DNA of 64,000 nucleotides from Dryococelus australis (GCA_029891345.1 CM056995.1:212177047-212241046); one strand, 5' to 3'. Numbered from the stretch's first letter, positions 43,598 through 55,716 are shown. Translations and numbers: made by a program. Notes: generated by a model not told the origin, from the letters alone.

Positions 43598-44416
43598 AAT
43601 GGCGTAGCCAGAAATTTCTCAAGAGTGGGTTTACACAATGACTGAAGGAAGGGAGGTAGGTGCTAATGTATGTGTTAAGACCAGGGTATTAACTGAAATT
43701 ATATTTTGGAATGTGTATCAGTGGTGCTGACGTATGTGTTAAGACCAGGGTATCCACTGAAATTATATTTTGGAATTCCCTAATATTCCATGTTTTCCAG
43801 ACAGAATCTTACCAATATCCCCTACCTGTTTTCTGAACCGAAAAATTAAAATGCCATATTTTTCTACCACTGACAGAGAAAAAATACTATTAGTGAAGTT
43901 GAATTAAATTATACTTGAACACGCCAATCGAGCAGTGCCAATATTTTATTCAGCTCATCAACAATTCTCGCGATACACGCTACTGACTTCACTGGAGTAC
44001 CCATTACAAACACGCAAATACTTTATTTTGTACGTATAGGCCCTGTGATACTTGGCAAAGTTGTATTATTGCTAGGTCACAAATTTCAAATTGGAAATTT
44101 TAAAATGCATATGCTCATAATTACACCATCCTGCATTCGCACTACTAACAAATTTTGCAGAGTAGCAATTATTTACATTTTCCCTGACGTAGGGGGGAAA
44201 TTCCCTGACATGAAATTCCCTGACATTTCCCTGAATTATTAGAACAAAACTTACTTAATATAGCTTAATAACATGCATAATAGTTTACAGCAATTATGAT
44301 TTTATCGAAATGAAAGGCTTATTAATAATTTTAATTCTAATAGTTGATATCCGTATGATAAAAAAATGGAGGGGGATGTTACAACACCCATAGCCCCCGC
44401 CCTGGCTACGCTACTG
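43598..44416. mobile_element. hAT-like non-autonomous element
   Basis: About 820 bp with inverted ends: TGGCGTAGCCAG on the left, and the complement of the right end reads CAGTAGCGTAGCCAGG. Ends of the form CAGTGGCGTAGCC are common in hAT-type elements of animals. The left CAG is mutated to AAA. Flanking 8-mers (GTATTGAT and GTATATTG) are only similar. Inside is a 64-bp tandem duplication and a repeated ATTCCCTGACAT word near 44200. No transposase frame. Confidence 0.5.
43662..43776 (+). repeat. 64-bp tandem duplication
   Basis: GTATGTGTTAAGACCAGGGT followed by ACTGAAATTATATTTTGGAA occurs twice, starting 64 bases apart, with very few differences. It lies in the left part of the hAT-like element. 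The high similarity suggests a recent event. Confidence 0.85.
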
Positions 44417-45103
44417 GTATATTGGTATATGCAGTGCATGCAGTTTCAAATATATGATAATGTATTTTCTGTTTGTCATAGTGTGAAAGCAATTCTGATT
44501 TGCAGGATTTGTGGTATACGGTACAAATACTGAATTTCATTAGACATAAACAATAAAAGGGAAGCATTCTGTGTGCACTCTCTGCCAGAACATTGTCACT
44601 TCATACCAACTTTAGAAAAGCCGATTTACTGTTTAAAAAGTGCGGGAATATCTCTATACAATACACCACCATAATGTTTCTGAGATCACAGCATTAGTTT
44701 ATTTAAATAACGGAGAATTCTTATACTAGATAACAAATACAAATAACAGTAAGGAGCAAATAATAATAATCATTTGCTCTACGTATAAGAGTTTCTGCTG
44801 TACGTTCTTGCCAATACCTAGTCATTTTCTTTCGTAAACAAGCTAGAGAAACCACATATAAGGTGCCATTTTGTAGAGCACGAACGTAATCTGAAACCAA
44901 TATTAGCTTACAGTTTTTCGACTAAGTTGATTTTGAGCAGTGGACACTAGAAAGCGAGCTGGCAACCAGAACTGGCAACACTGTTCGAAGACATCACGAG
45001 TACAGTCCCTGTAGTTCCGTTGCGTCGTGCACAGCGCAGCAGTAAACAGAGCTATCTTTACGGCAAACGATATGAAAGCCGCGACTATATCGTTAATGGC
45101 GTA
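44417..45103. other. anonymous AT-rich intergenic DNA
   Basis: No gene or repeat recognised. Confidence 0.5.
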
Positions 45104-45334
45104 GACTGTTCACACTAAAGTGAACACTTTTTGAAGCCCTCTCATTCGGAATAATAGCCAATAATTATATTTTATTTTAGTATTAAACGTTAATTTCAGA
45201 GTACGATGGAAAATACACACGATGTTTACTATTTACATGGAAATTTTTACTTAAAAATGTGGGTAAGGAATAAAAAATGCTAAAAGAAAAAAGTAACTAG
45301 GGCCTCAAAAGTGCTCACTTTTCCGCGAACAGCC
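45104..45334 (+). mobile_element. TA-flanked MITE, subfamily I
   Basis: A 231-bp copy with ends GACTGTTCAC and GCGAACAGCC, flanked by TA on both sides (45102-45103 and 45335-45336). Interior words TAATAGCCAATAA, AACGTTAATTT and GTGCTCACTTTTCCG place it with the 4710 copy. Confidence 0.7.
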
Positions 45335-45339
45335 TATAA

Positions 45340-48300
45340 AACGTTTATGTCTTGGCAGAGCTTATATCTCATATGAACCTATGACATTTTTTTCGTTGAA
45401 GAATAAGCAGCGGTGTTTTTATATAGCGTTTTATAAAGAAACTGTAAAACATATAATTTTCTTCAATATTCAAAAATTTTGTTTATAATTATTTTAATTA
45501 TTTTTGCATGAAATACATTAATTCGCATAACTAGAGAGAGACACATATCTAACACTCCCCCTTAAGTGATAACGGGAGTGTTTATTTGTGTGTTAAATTG
45601 TTTTACCCCGTTTGGCTAGACTCATTTTATAATTGCTATGGCAACGTGTCTTCCTCATATCGTTCTCGGGTCTGTCCAATGACAGGTGAAAATTTTGTAT
45701 TTACTTTCTTAACAAAATTTCTACATGAGAATTTTTTCTCTGGTAAAATTCTGTGTTAAAACCAGGGAGCTGGTGTTTCTTCCCCTGGTTAGCTATTTTA
45801 AAAAAGATAATAGTTCAACGAGTTCGGAGCATTTTCTAAAGTAGGCGAATCATGGAACGAAGATGGGAGGCCAATCTGAGAAGCAGAAAGATGAAAGCCT
45901 GTTGTATGATTCACGTGAGATCACCATGTCTCATTCTATACTGTTACGGCGCTAAAGACAGACGCGGGTAATAAAGACCCGTGTGCCTAACTAAGGAAGA
46001 ACCTCTAGAGTAGAAAACTGTTCTTCGAGGTGTTGTATATTATTTTCCTGAGGCCCAGCAGTTAATCGACGGAGAACTACAGCTACTTTCACGAATCAAT
46101 ACCGCTGGTAGAGAAAATTCTCCCGTTCTCTTTTGTTAGCATTTTGATGGAACAATAACTCAGATTATTTTTGGCTGCCTTTTTTCCCCTCCAATTAATA
46201 AGACTAGATCGTGTTCTTATTGACTCAGTTGCTTTAATAAAATATTTTAATTTCGAAGCAATTTTCTGTAGCGTCTATCTTGAGTATAGCTTTACCAGGC
46301 TAATGTCACACGCATATTTTTGACAAGTTATTTTTCACAATTTAATTATTATTTTTGTCTACCAAAGTCTGAATTTTATGAATTTTTTTTGTTACTGCAA
46401 TGTATTTCCTACGAGTACACCTGGTCATAATTTGATGCTAGTTTGTTTTTATTTCCACAAAGTTGTTCTATTATTTATGAAATTCAGTGGGGTTTCTTTA
46501 TTGACAGAGTAATTTGTCTAATGTTCTTCGATGTATATGTGAGTTCGAAGATTTAGAAATCAAATAGGCTACAATGAGGTTTCAGTGCATATATCTAGTA
46601 TATCAGTTACTATACTGTATTTAACACACAGCTATGTAATCATGAGCCGAAAAAGTGCACAGCTAGTTCAGTACTTTTGCTTGCCAACACAACAACTATA
46701 ATAATCCTTTACACCTCACCAGAGCACAAACAATTTTACTATCCTACTGAAAAAATCTTAGAGGTCCCTACTGACAGGTTTTTAAATGTTAGAAACGCAC
46801 AGGAAATGTAAATAACATTTTTCAATATCTTCTGATAGTTGTGTTGCAAATATTGATGATTTGGTGTCCCATTATATAGATTGGTATGCAAAAACGTAAC
46901 TACTATATTTAATTACTAGATAGTGATGGCGTTAGTGCACATAGATGATACACAAAAAGTGTAAGAGACGTTGGACAGAAAAAATCCATTACTCTATGTT
47001 TATACTTACACCTGTACAACATGTAGACTTTACATATGATGCCCTTCATAAAATTGAAAACCAATTATTTTTAAAAGTATATTTTGCAATAACATATATA
47101 AATCATAATCAAAATTTCCCAAACATTTTTTCAAATTGAATTAAAGAGGGTTGAGATAATAAAAGCAAAAGTTGTATGAAAATTTAATTCGGAAGCGGTC
47201 ACAAATCAATTTATGGAAACGTTTAATAATACTAAGCAATAAAAACATTTCTTAGTGTGGTTACACTTTACAAAATCGACATTTTATCACTTACACGAGA
47301 GAGTTAACTTTTACTATTTGTGTGTACCAGAACAGAACATTTTTGACTTTGTTATGTTATAATGGCAATATTATAGAATCAAATTTTTTGAAAACAATAT
47401 AGTCTATTATGTCAACAAGTTTAATGATGTGTGACGCATTTTTTCTATCATCGAATATCTGCAAGAAAAATGAAGAAATTAGCAACAGATTTTCAAATTG
47501 AAATTATTTAGCGAAGAAGGCAATGTGCTGTTTTATGTATAATAATGCAAAATATTGCATCGTTAAAGAAAAATCGTGTAGCATGTCTGGATTACAAGCG
47601 AACATGTAACGTTCTTTTGTGATGTATCACCTTAACACTGTGGTTTTAACATAGCTACCTACGGATGAGGAGATAAAGTAGTGAAATTCGTACCCAAGCT
47701 ACAATGGGCGATAATTTTTTGCAATGAACAGGAAGGTAATCTAAAAAGAAAATAACTCACGTTATTGAACGGAGAGAAGTATGGTTATGACACGCACGAT
47801 ATAACTGGCATTTGGTATTAAACTGGGATTATAACCGAGCGCCACGGACATGGTTTACGATTATTTAATATTGCAGCAGTCACAAAAATATCCTGAATGT
47901 GTAGTGGAACTGGGACTTATATCCTCTGTTATCAAATGTTTGCCGATGAGGACCTAGGCAGTGGAATGTGTATATAAATATAAAGCTCAAAGCTTTAAAT
48001 CTGTCGGGTAAACATACGTTAACGCGTGTTGATGGCCTTCTTGGCACACGCTATCAGCCATATTGTTGCCTTGTCTTGCACAGAGAAATACGTTCTCAAA
48101 ACAATAATGTTAGGTTTTGCTACGAGAAAACTTATACCTTTTTTAGAGGTTCGAAGAAAGGGTAAACAAAATATTCATGGCTACGTCTTTAACATACGAA
48201 TATTTCGGGACTCGGTGATATGGTTTCGTAAGTTCCCCTGAATAGAACTTTTCAAAAAAATTACAAAAAAAAAATCTTACTCTCTTTGGTTGGCAGGCCT

Positions 48301-48834
48301 AAATTTTTTCGGCGATGTTCGCACATAATGTTAACATCTGCGACGTATGTTGCATTTGAATGATGATTAAGCCGATCACTCCCAAGTGTTTTAAGAATAA
48401 TTTCCTTTTAGCATTTGTTGACGCTTTATGTTTTATGTACCATGGTAATGTAGAAAAAGCGGAATACATGTTTTATGTACCATGGTAATAAATTACAGAA
48501 TAGGTTTTCGAACAGTCACCATTCCAGCACACTCTTCTTGAATTACATAAAAAGACTTAAATTGTTTTCATTTTTTGCTACAATTTTTTTTCGATTACAT
48601 GATCATTAATATACAATTACATACAGCGAACCACAAATTTACGAAATTAACAGACTATGACATCAAAATTGGATATACTACTAGTTGTTTATGGCAGTAA
48701 GAATGTATTTTTCTGTGATGAATGGCTTTATCTGTGGCTGAGGACACGGACGTGCATTCAAACAACGGTGATCCAGGTATGAATGTTGAGGAAATCATGA
48801 TGGCGTGTATACGTCTTTGTTATAACTAAGTATA
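45340..48834. other. anonymous AT-rich intergenic DNA (3.5 kb)
   Basis: The longest stretch without a recognised feature. It is AT-rich and its chance ORFs reach at most 71 codons. A short hairpin-capable ACACTCCC...GGGAGTGT lies near 45556-45580. The word ATGTTTTATGTACCATGGTA occurs twice near 48428 and 48468, about 40 bases apart. I see no gene, tRNA or repeat ends. Confidence 0.45.
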
Positions 48835-49061
48835 GGATATTCACGGTAAATTGAGCACTATTTGAAGCCCTCTCATTTGAAATAATAATCAATAAATATG
48901 TTTTGTTGTAGACTTAGACGTTAACTTTCTAGTCCGGTGAAATATATACATTGTGTTTATTACATGGCAATATTTATTTTAAAAATTGATGAAAAGAAAA
49001 AATTGATGATAGGATAAAAGTAACTAGGGCCTCAAAAGTGATTACTTTACCGTGAACAGCT
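48835..49061 (+). mobile_element. TA-flanked MITE, subfamily I
   Basis: A 227-bp copy with ends GGATATTCACGG and CCGTGAACAGCT and TA at both flanks (48833-48834 and 49062-49063). Interior GTAGACTTAGACGTTAACTT and TTGTGTTTATTACATGGC match subfamily I. Confidence 0.7.
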
Positions 49062-49089
49062 TATAATCCTACTGGAGATGCTCCCAGCA

Positions 49090-49163
49090 TTGAAACGAGA
49101 AAGTTATTACTCTCAGTAAGAAACGAATATATATATATATAATTATTACTCTCAGTAAGAAAC

Positions 49164-49234
<71 letters not shown>

Positions 49235-49346
49235 TTACTCTCGGTAACAAACGAATATATATATATATATATATATAACGAATATATATATATATATATA
49301 TATATATATTCGTTTGTTACTGAGAGTAATAACTTTCTCATTTCAA
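49090..49346. repeat. (TA)n tract in a 39-bp inverted repeat
   Basis: Arms at 49090-49128 and 49308-49346 are near-perfect complements (TTGAAACGAGAAAGTTATTA then CTCTCAGTAAGAAACGA). Between them lie long TA runs and two more copies of the arm word ATTACTCTCAGTAAGAAACG. It may be a very small TIR element whose centre has expanded. Minus-strand open frames rich in isoleucine and tyrosine here are artefacts of TA repeats. Confidence 0.75.
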
Positions 49347-49379
49347 TAAATATATATATATATATATATATAAAATCAT

Positions 49380-50199
49380 GACCATTGTAATGAACACAAT
49401 CTTTTCTTGTAACAATAACAGCACGAGAACAACGCTCTGTAATACACCGTGGCCAATAAAAATGTCTTTGCGCTTGGTTGTATTGCCAGAAGCAGTTTAA
49501 GAGACCACGTAATGTTTTTCTCAGCAACGAACGATATCACCAACTTGCGAGGGTTTCATTTACTGCACCCTGTTTTTCTGCTGTGTACATTCAGCGTGGA
49601 CAATCTTTTCAAACGCCAATTTACTGTACAGTGTGACTGGAAGTTTTGAAATATCGATGGAGAATTCTCTGATAGTTAATATAGCAGTGTTTCCTGTGGG
49701 AGACAGCACTCGCTAACAGCGTTTTCTCCATCGCAAACCTCCACACATGCACGTTGCAGGTAATAAGTTGCCCTGGCCTAAGCAGTTAACTTTTTCTATT
49801 GCCCCTTCCTATTTCATTTTCAGCTTTTCGTCTGATCAGTAGAGTGCATTTGATCTCCAATACAGTTCAGCGTTGTACGTCGGCGGCTCAGCACACAGTT
49901 TCACCAAAATTTTTGTGGCAGTACACCATGGAATAATGCAACAATAATAATTATTTTATGATTATATTTAAATAATACAAACACTTAAGAGAAGTTTCAG
50001 ATTTCCTATGCGCAATAAATCGATCATGCAGTTATTTTTCGCGCTACTGGGTAGTATAATCCTCGATTGGTCGAACTGTGTACACATAGTTGGGTAAGGC
50101 AGATTTCTACTACTTCAGGCGCTCTTATCAGAAAGGAGCTTGCATCTCAGTGGTGCTCTCATCTATGAATAAATATATTTATACAGTTTGTTTTCATAT
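49380..50199. other. anonymous intergenic DNA
   Basis: No gene or repeat recognised. Confidence 0.5.
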
Positions 50200-50207
50200 T
50201 GCACAAT

Positions 50208-50774
50208 CAGTGGCGAGGTGTGCTATAATTTCATGGACAAGCTACTGTGTGCAGGGGACAGTAGTGTCATTGGTCTCCCCAATAAATGGGGAGGGGGGTC
50301 AGGAGGTCCTCCCCCGGGAAAATTTGGATTTCAAAGTGCAAAATGGTGCTATTTAAACAATTTTTTTTCGTACCTAAATATAAACTACACAGCTTGTAAA
50401 AATATTAATATTTTTTACCATAAAATTTGCCCGAGTGAAAAATTAAATAAAGACAATACGATTCGTGTTGTGCGCGTGAACTTGCTCACACATCGATCTA
50501 GTTACTCGTCGGCCGGGAAACCATTGCGACCTCCTACCTGCTGAAATCATTACTTACAGCGCTTCCAAACATCTTGGTTTTGCTAGCCAACGAATTGTTT
50601 TCTTATAATGTACAGTTTTGTTTCCCGAATAGAATGTGTACCGCATGAGTGAAAAGTTGTCTTAAAGTAGCCTAAATATAAGTTGGAATTGAATATTTAT
50701 TTTAAATATAACATTGCCAGGAAACTGTCTGGGCAAGGACTGCTTATCTTGATTGTCCTAACGAGACGCCACTG
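50208..50774. mobile_element. hAT-like non-autonomous element
   Basis: A 567-bp element beginning CAGTGGCGAGG and ending GACGCCACTG. It is flanked by 8-mers TGCACAAT (50200-50207) and TGCATAAT (50775-50782), seven of eight identical. The 8-bp duplication and CAGTGGCG ends fit hAT. The left part has a GGGGAGGGGGGTCAGGAGG stretch followed by a CCTCCCCC stretch that can fold. No transposase frame remains. Confidence 0.72.
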
Positions 50775-50782
50775 TGCATAAT

Positions 50783-51316
50783 TGTTTTGTGAATACTGCA
50801 GTATCGTTTATTCCATAGACGCAAGGTAAGCAATGCTTACCCTATACCTCCGTCACCAACCGCGTTCCTTCAGCAGGGTAGGCAGTCGTTCTGTTTGCGT
50901 CCTCCAATCCTACATGTTTCCTTGGAAAGTGGATGAAAGTATTCGGGAAAACGGGAGTTTTCTAATAATTTGTAATATGCTCTCTAAATAATATTCGATT
51001 TGATTATTATTACATTCATTGCCTTTCCATTTTTATAACTAATGTTAGGTATTATAAAACGGTAAACATGTGGAGGATAAGCAAAGATGGAAGTTGCATT
51101 TGTTAGTAGAAATTGCCTGCCCTGTAAAAAAAAAAAAACTCACTGCACGCCACTGCTGTAGTCTCATTTTAAATGTAACTAATTTTTATTCAAGAACGTG
51201 GGAGCATACTTTAACAACCTACGAAGAAAAGCACTTAAAGATTACTTGCAAAGTTCAGAAGAATTATTCAATAAGAGTCATAAGCAGTTTGGTGAATTTC
51301 AATTAGAGTTTGCTGG
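50783..51316. other. anonymous DNA with possible hAT end
   Basis: Near 51135-51160 the sequence AAACTCACTGCACGCCACTG reads, complemented, CAGTGGCGTGCAGTGAG, a form typical of a hAT end. No matching left end was found, so only a solo terminus is suggested. Confidence 0.35.
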
Positions 51317-51510
51317 TGTGGTACGGTCGCGGTGATTCAAAGTGACCAACGTTGCGCAGTGATAAAACATCGAACTTGCATTTTGGAACACCTGGTCCAG
51401 ACATCCTGATATCAGCTCTCTGTGGTCTTCCACCATCACTTCAGGCGAACGCCGAGATTATTCCTTAATACCGGCCATTGCCTACTGCTTCCAGTTCACA
51501 CCTGTCGCTT
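51317..51510 (+). mobile_element. tRNA-derived SINE, family B
   Basis: A decayed tRNA-like head (CAACGTTGCGCAGTGATAAA, then GAACACCTGGTCC) is followed by CAGACATCCTGATATCAGCT, GTGGTCTTCCACCATCACTT and CAGGCGAACGCCGAGATTATT. These words match a SINE body known from Orthoptera and related insects (CCGGCCATCCTGATTTAGG with a GGCAAATGCCGGGATGGTTC-like word), recalled by form. A copy on the other strand lies at 56640-56890. Confidence 0.65.
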
Positions 51511-51519
51511 ACACTGTTC

Positions 51520-52120
51520 AAAAGTCCGTGGATTCACGGAATATTTTACGGAAATGTGGAGCTAAGGGGAATGGTGCGTGGAAGCAGTATATTTATCCGG
51601 TAACCGATTCAAGTCGTTTTCCAAAGGGTTTATCGAAATTTTTGGTTCGTCAAGACGTAAATAATAATTTTCAACACCTTTCTACGTTGTTTGATAATCA
51701 CCGAGTTCACTATTCTGGTGTCACTAATGGAAGAAAAGAAAGAATTTTTTTTTTTTGCTGATCTTCAATCAGTGCTCCGAGAATAACGAACGCAGTGAAT
51801 ATGTAACAATTTAAGAAGATGTTCAAATTTGTTATTTACGTCTTGTCGATCCAAAAATTTCGGGAAATACACTGTAAAACTAGTTGTGACAAAAATTATA
51901 TACATATACGGTTTTCATGCACTATTCCCCTTAACATACGGAAACGCATTCCGTAATGAAGAAAAACGGAAACGAGTTCCGTGCATACCAAATGCGGAGC
52001 TACATGCAGCGTGCTTCGCCACTGGAAGAAAACCAATGTCAGGATATTATTGCCACTTAAACAGGTTTTCTTTGAATGTAAGAAAGTATCACCAGCCACC
52101 TGTAATAATTAGCAACGCCT
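51520..52120. other. anonymous intergenic DNA
   Basis: Two chance ORFs of 77 and 97 codons without known domains. No repeat recognised. Confidence 0.45.
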
Positions 52121-53699
52121 AAAAACACTCAAACACTACTACACTGAGAAGAAAATGGTTGAAGAGCCATCTAGACTTTTAGAATAGGGACAGACATCTA
52201 ATTGGTTGAAGATAACAGCTAAATATTATTAACATACTGGTACCAACAGAACTGTTTGTTGTATTACTCTCTGTACTTGTATTTTCGGTTACTACAGCAA
52301 CTACAGCACTGCGTTGCTACTGCAAAATAGATAGTACCACTAACAGAATATCTTCAACAATAATTGTATTGTCCCCACAACTAGTATTGTAATAACCTAC
52401 ACTGAGAAAAACAATTGTTTCAGTATACCAATTATATTTGTTTGCGTAGCGTATGTTTAAGCTAAATGATATTTTGCTGGTACAACCAAGCCTAGTTCCT
52501 TCAAATGAATGGAATTTGTTCACAAATCCAAATAAGTTAATTTGAACAAGTTTGGTGTTTCAGTATGTTAAACAAATATTTTGTATAAACATATATATCG
52601 ATACAATTTGTCAACAAAATAAAATGTTTAGTTACGTACGATATTGTTTAAATAAAGAATTTATGTGCAGTGAGTGACCAATGAATTTATTGATGAAATA
52701 TTAGTGTCGAAATTTATTATTTGCTTGAGTTTCGCCTTCTTCGTTATTTGCGCGTGTTCGCAGTAGTAGTCCATTTTGAAGTTATAAGTCTATGCACACG
52801 GTTGTGTTAGAATGGTTGATGAAATAACCAAGTAAAATTTTTGAAGACTGGAATTTCACTGAGCTTAGAGAGGTATTCCCAGGTAATTTAATTAATTATT
52901 ACACAATTGCGGGGTTTGTAATTAAGTGTTGTGTAGCTGTTCAGGTTTACGTGTTAGGTATATGCACACATTTCTAACCTCGGTCAGTATCTAAGTTAAG
53001 TGTTAAATTAAATTGCAACACATTCAGTAGAAAAGCTAAAGACAGATAAGTTTTGGAATACGTACATATAACTTCTATGTACACGCAGCATTCCTATCGC
53101 CACGTGTTCAAACATTTATGAATATCTAAACTATATAAAAACGAAAATTGACAAAATCATGTTAGTGTTAGTAATACTGGAATATTTTACGCTACATATA
53201 ACAATTTTGTACTGGTATTTGTACAAAACATGTTCAGTAAAGAGTCCATGGCTCTTGGATAAATACACCCAAAGGGCAACCCACAAATAAACGTGTGCAA
53301 ATAACCTCGAAAAACTGCAACGTAATAAAACCAACGGTTTGGTTGGGCGAACGAAATAACTGGCACGGGCAACAAAATATTTGGGAGAGACAACAGAAGA
53401 TTTGGTTCAACAAAACAAGGCAAATGTTTGTTGCAAACAAATAAACCAACACGTTAATTTGTTTCAAAAACAACATATTTCACTGTCCCTATATAAACAA
53501 ATGATTTGGTTTTCACAAACTAATATTTTTGAACAAACATCTCTTTTACATTGTGAGAGAATATGTTTTGTTGCTGCTACCTTCAAACCCGATTAGAGAA
53601 CTATTCAGTACTATCAACCGAAAATGCTATTACGTTATTACAACTCTGGTTGTTGTGGGAAAAAACTAAATATTGTAAATATTGTTGAAGTTGTTCTTT

Positions 53700-54183
53700 T
53701 GTAGGTTCTATCTTCTGGGTTTGAGCCGCGTCATGGATTTCTTCTCCAACATTTCGGCAGTTGTTGCATCTGCCACCATCAGGGAACAATACCTGACCAA
53801 ATAAGAACAGTCGAAGGAAGAGGCCCTATTATATTCTGATTTATGGAGGGCTGTTTCCTGATTGGTTGCGTTCTTCGGCCAATCACAGGCTGTCTTCTTC
53901 CTGATTGGCTGAGGTGGTTGGCCAATCCTTGAGAGGGTGTAGTCTCTACATTGATTGGCTGGCCTCTCTGGCCAGTTGCAGTCTGTCTTCCTCCTGATTG
54001 GCTGAGGTGGTCGGCCAATCCTGGCGAGTCTGTGTTCTCTGCTCTCACATCACAGAATTTCAGGTAGTCTATAAAGAGATTTGCCATATTTTGTTTAACT
54101 TGTATCCATCTTCTCTGTTGACGTTATTCGGATGTTTTAATATTTCTATTGATTTTCTAATAGTTCTTGGTCTATAAGTTCGT
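53700..54183 (-). pseudogene. Penelope-like element, 3' end (GIY-YIG C-terminus and UTR)
   Basis: On the minus strand, YRPRTIRKSIEILKHPNN then VNREDGYKLNKIW (about 54084-54182) matches the C-terminal end of the GIY-YIG endonuclease domain of Penelope-like retroelements, with the diagnostic I-KHPNN-NREDGY pattern. A stop follows about four codons later. The 5' side is lost exactly where the inverted arm begins. Downstream on the minus strand are CCAAT/ATTGG repeats and ATGTTGGAGAAG, which resemble the 3' region of such elements. No reverse transcriptase remains. Start of the tail near 53700 is approximate. Confidence 0.7.
53840..54035. repeat. ~93-bp duplication rich in CCAAT/ATTGG
   Basis: CTGTCTTC-TCCTGATTGGCT with GAGGTGGTTGGCCAATCC occurs twice, about 93 bases apart. 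In all there are at least four ATTGG and three CCAAT words in under 200 bp, so the block reads as CCAAT boxes on both strands. It lies in the 3' part of the Penelope-like fragment. Confidence 0.75.
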
Positions 54184-54439
54184 ATGTTGTATTAATGGTA
54201 CAGTGGTCTGCGGTAGCAACCATACGTATAGTAACAAATACAATCACAGACATGAATACAACAAAGAGTTCTGTTGGCATTACTGTATGTGTCAACAATA
54301 TTTAGAAAGTACCTATAACCTTTCATATGGTTGTCCGTATTTTAACATTCTAGATAGTTCCTACAACCACATATTTTTCTGAAGGAAGAACTGTAAATCT
54401 TGAGTGCATTACTAAGATGCAAACAACATATTTACAGTG

Positions 54440-54680
54440 TAGAATATTACAAGGGAATGAGTTCCATACATCCTGCTCCAGTAAAAATTTTATTTTCTTA
54501 AACACTGTAAAATGCGCGCATATCAAAAATTGACTTTTTTTTTCTTTCGTAAATCATCTTTCTAAACCCGAAATACAGAAAATTTTCGATGCAAATTTTC
54601 GGAGTCGTTCCGTGAATTCATGTAAATTGATGTGAAATTTGTGGGAAGTCCGTTATTGCGGAAGCTAACTGTCAGTAATT
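54440..54680. other. short anonymous AT-rich DNA
   Basis: Nothing recognised between the inverted-arm element and the next MITE. Confidence 0.5.
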
Positions 54681-54684
54681 TAAC

Positions 54685-55098
54685 GGTTGTTCACGAAAAT
54701 GTGAGCACTTTTGAAATCAACCTTTGAGTCACTGCCCTTTACTTGCATATATTTTAACGGGCAAAATGAGTAACGTGTGTACAGTAAAGTTGGTAAGGAT
54801 GGAGGGAAAAGTAGTTCCATATATTAATGTCGAACAAAAAATGTTAGTTAACCATTTGTGATAACTTAAATTATTTCTCTCGCTTTTTGTATTTTTTATT
54901 GCATCGAAGTGTAAAAATGAGCAGATTTGTACAATATTTACTTTTCTAATAATTTCACAGTTTCACTTGGCCGACGCATAAATAAAGTGATGGGCCGATG
55001 GCAATGCAAATATTACACAAGGCTGAATAATACACTATGTTCATTCACGCAGATCTTAAGCAAGGTCTTCAAAAGTGCTAATTTTACCATGAACAGCC
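54685..55098 (-). mobile_element. TA-flanked MITE, subfamily II
   Basis: About 414 bp with ends CGGTTGTTCACG and CATGAACAGCC, followed by TA (55099-55100). Interior words ACTTGCATATATTTTAACGG and TTTCACTTGGCCGACGCA are the complement of the 7316 copy. Confidence 0.7.
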
Positions 55099-55104
55099 TA
55101 TAGA

Positions 55105-55715
55105 AAATGGTGATCTTTTTTTCTCGATATGTTACTGCTTTTTTTATTATTAATAAATTTAATATATGTTATTACAATGTTTTTAATAATTAGAGATGTT
55201 ACTGATATAATTGTGGTAAATGCACTTACTTATTCTGAAATATTCGAATTTTTTAATTTGAAGTTAAATTTACTATTATATTCAAAAAGTTAATTACCTC
55301 ATCAATAGTTATGAAATATATAAGAATAGCCATTCTACATTTACAAAGTGTCAGTATTCACCAACAAAGTTCCAAATCCCAAATGACGGTGCTTTGAAAA
55401 ATGAAAGTTCAATTGTAATATGCATACAAAAAAAAAAGTAGTTCCAATTATTACATGAGGACCATGGAAGCCTATTGCTACAAAAAAGTCTTGAACGATA
55501 GATTGAGCCTCTAATTGTGAAAGATGCTTCTAAATATTCATATGCTTGTACCAGGGTAAAATATCGTCCTATAATAATGGCGATTACGAGGTTTTGATTT
55601 ATTTCTATTATGTTAGTTATTTCTGTGCCATCTTCGAAAACACTCGTTTGTATCTATACTTTCCCCCTTCTCTTGTTAACAGTGCTTTAGTCTTACGCCA
55701 TTCCTCTTAGGCTTG
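55105..55715. other. anonymous AT-rich intergenic DNA
   Basis: No gene or repeat recognised. Confidence 0.5.
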
Positions 55716-55716
55716 G

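Larger units (their letters stand above)
52125..54420. mobile_element. inverted-arm element of about 2.3 kb
   Basis: Left arm (about 52125-52370) and right arm (about 54184-54420) are inverted copies. They share CACTCAA, TGGTTG-AG-A, GACA-CCATAT-type words, CTAAATATT, CCAACAGAAC with TTTGTTGTATT, and GTTGCTACTGCA. The interior has AT-rich sequence with repeated AACAAA and TTTGGTT words, and a truncated Penelope-like element lies directly inside the right arm. No ORF fits a transposase. Outer ends and duplications are not resolved. Confidence 0.45.

Noticed and set aside
49069..49527. A 152-codon minus-strand frame
   Set aside because: It is mostly alternating tyrosine and isoleucine from a TA microsatellite.
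53131..53476. Membrane-protein-like minus-strand frames of 67-80 codons
   Set aside because: Hydrophobic residues come from T-rich sequence with repeated TTTGGTT and AACAAA words; three overlapping frames look alike.
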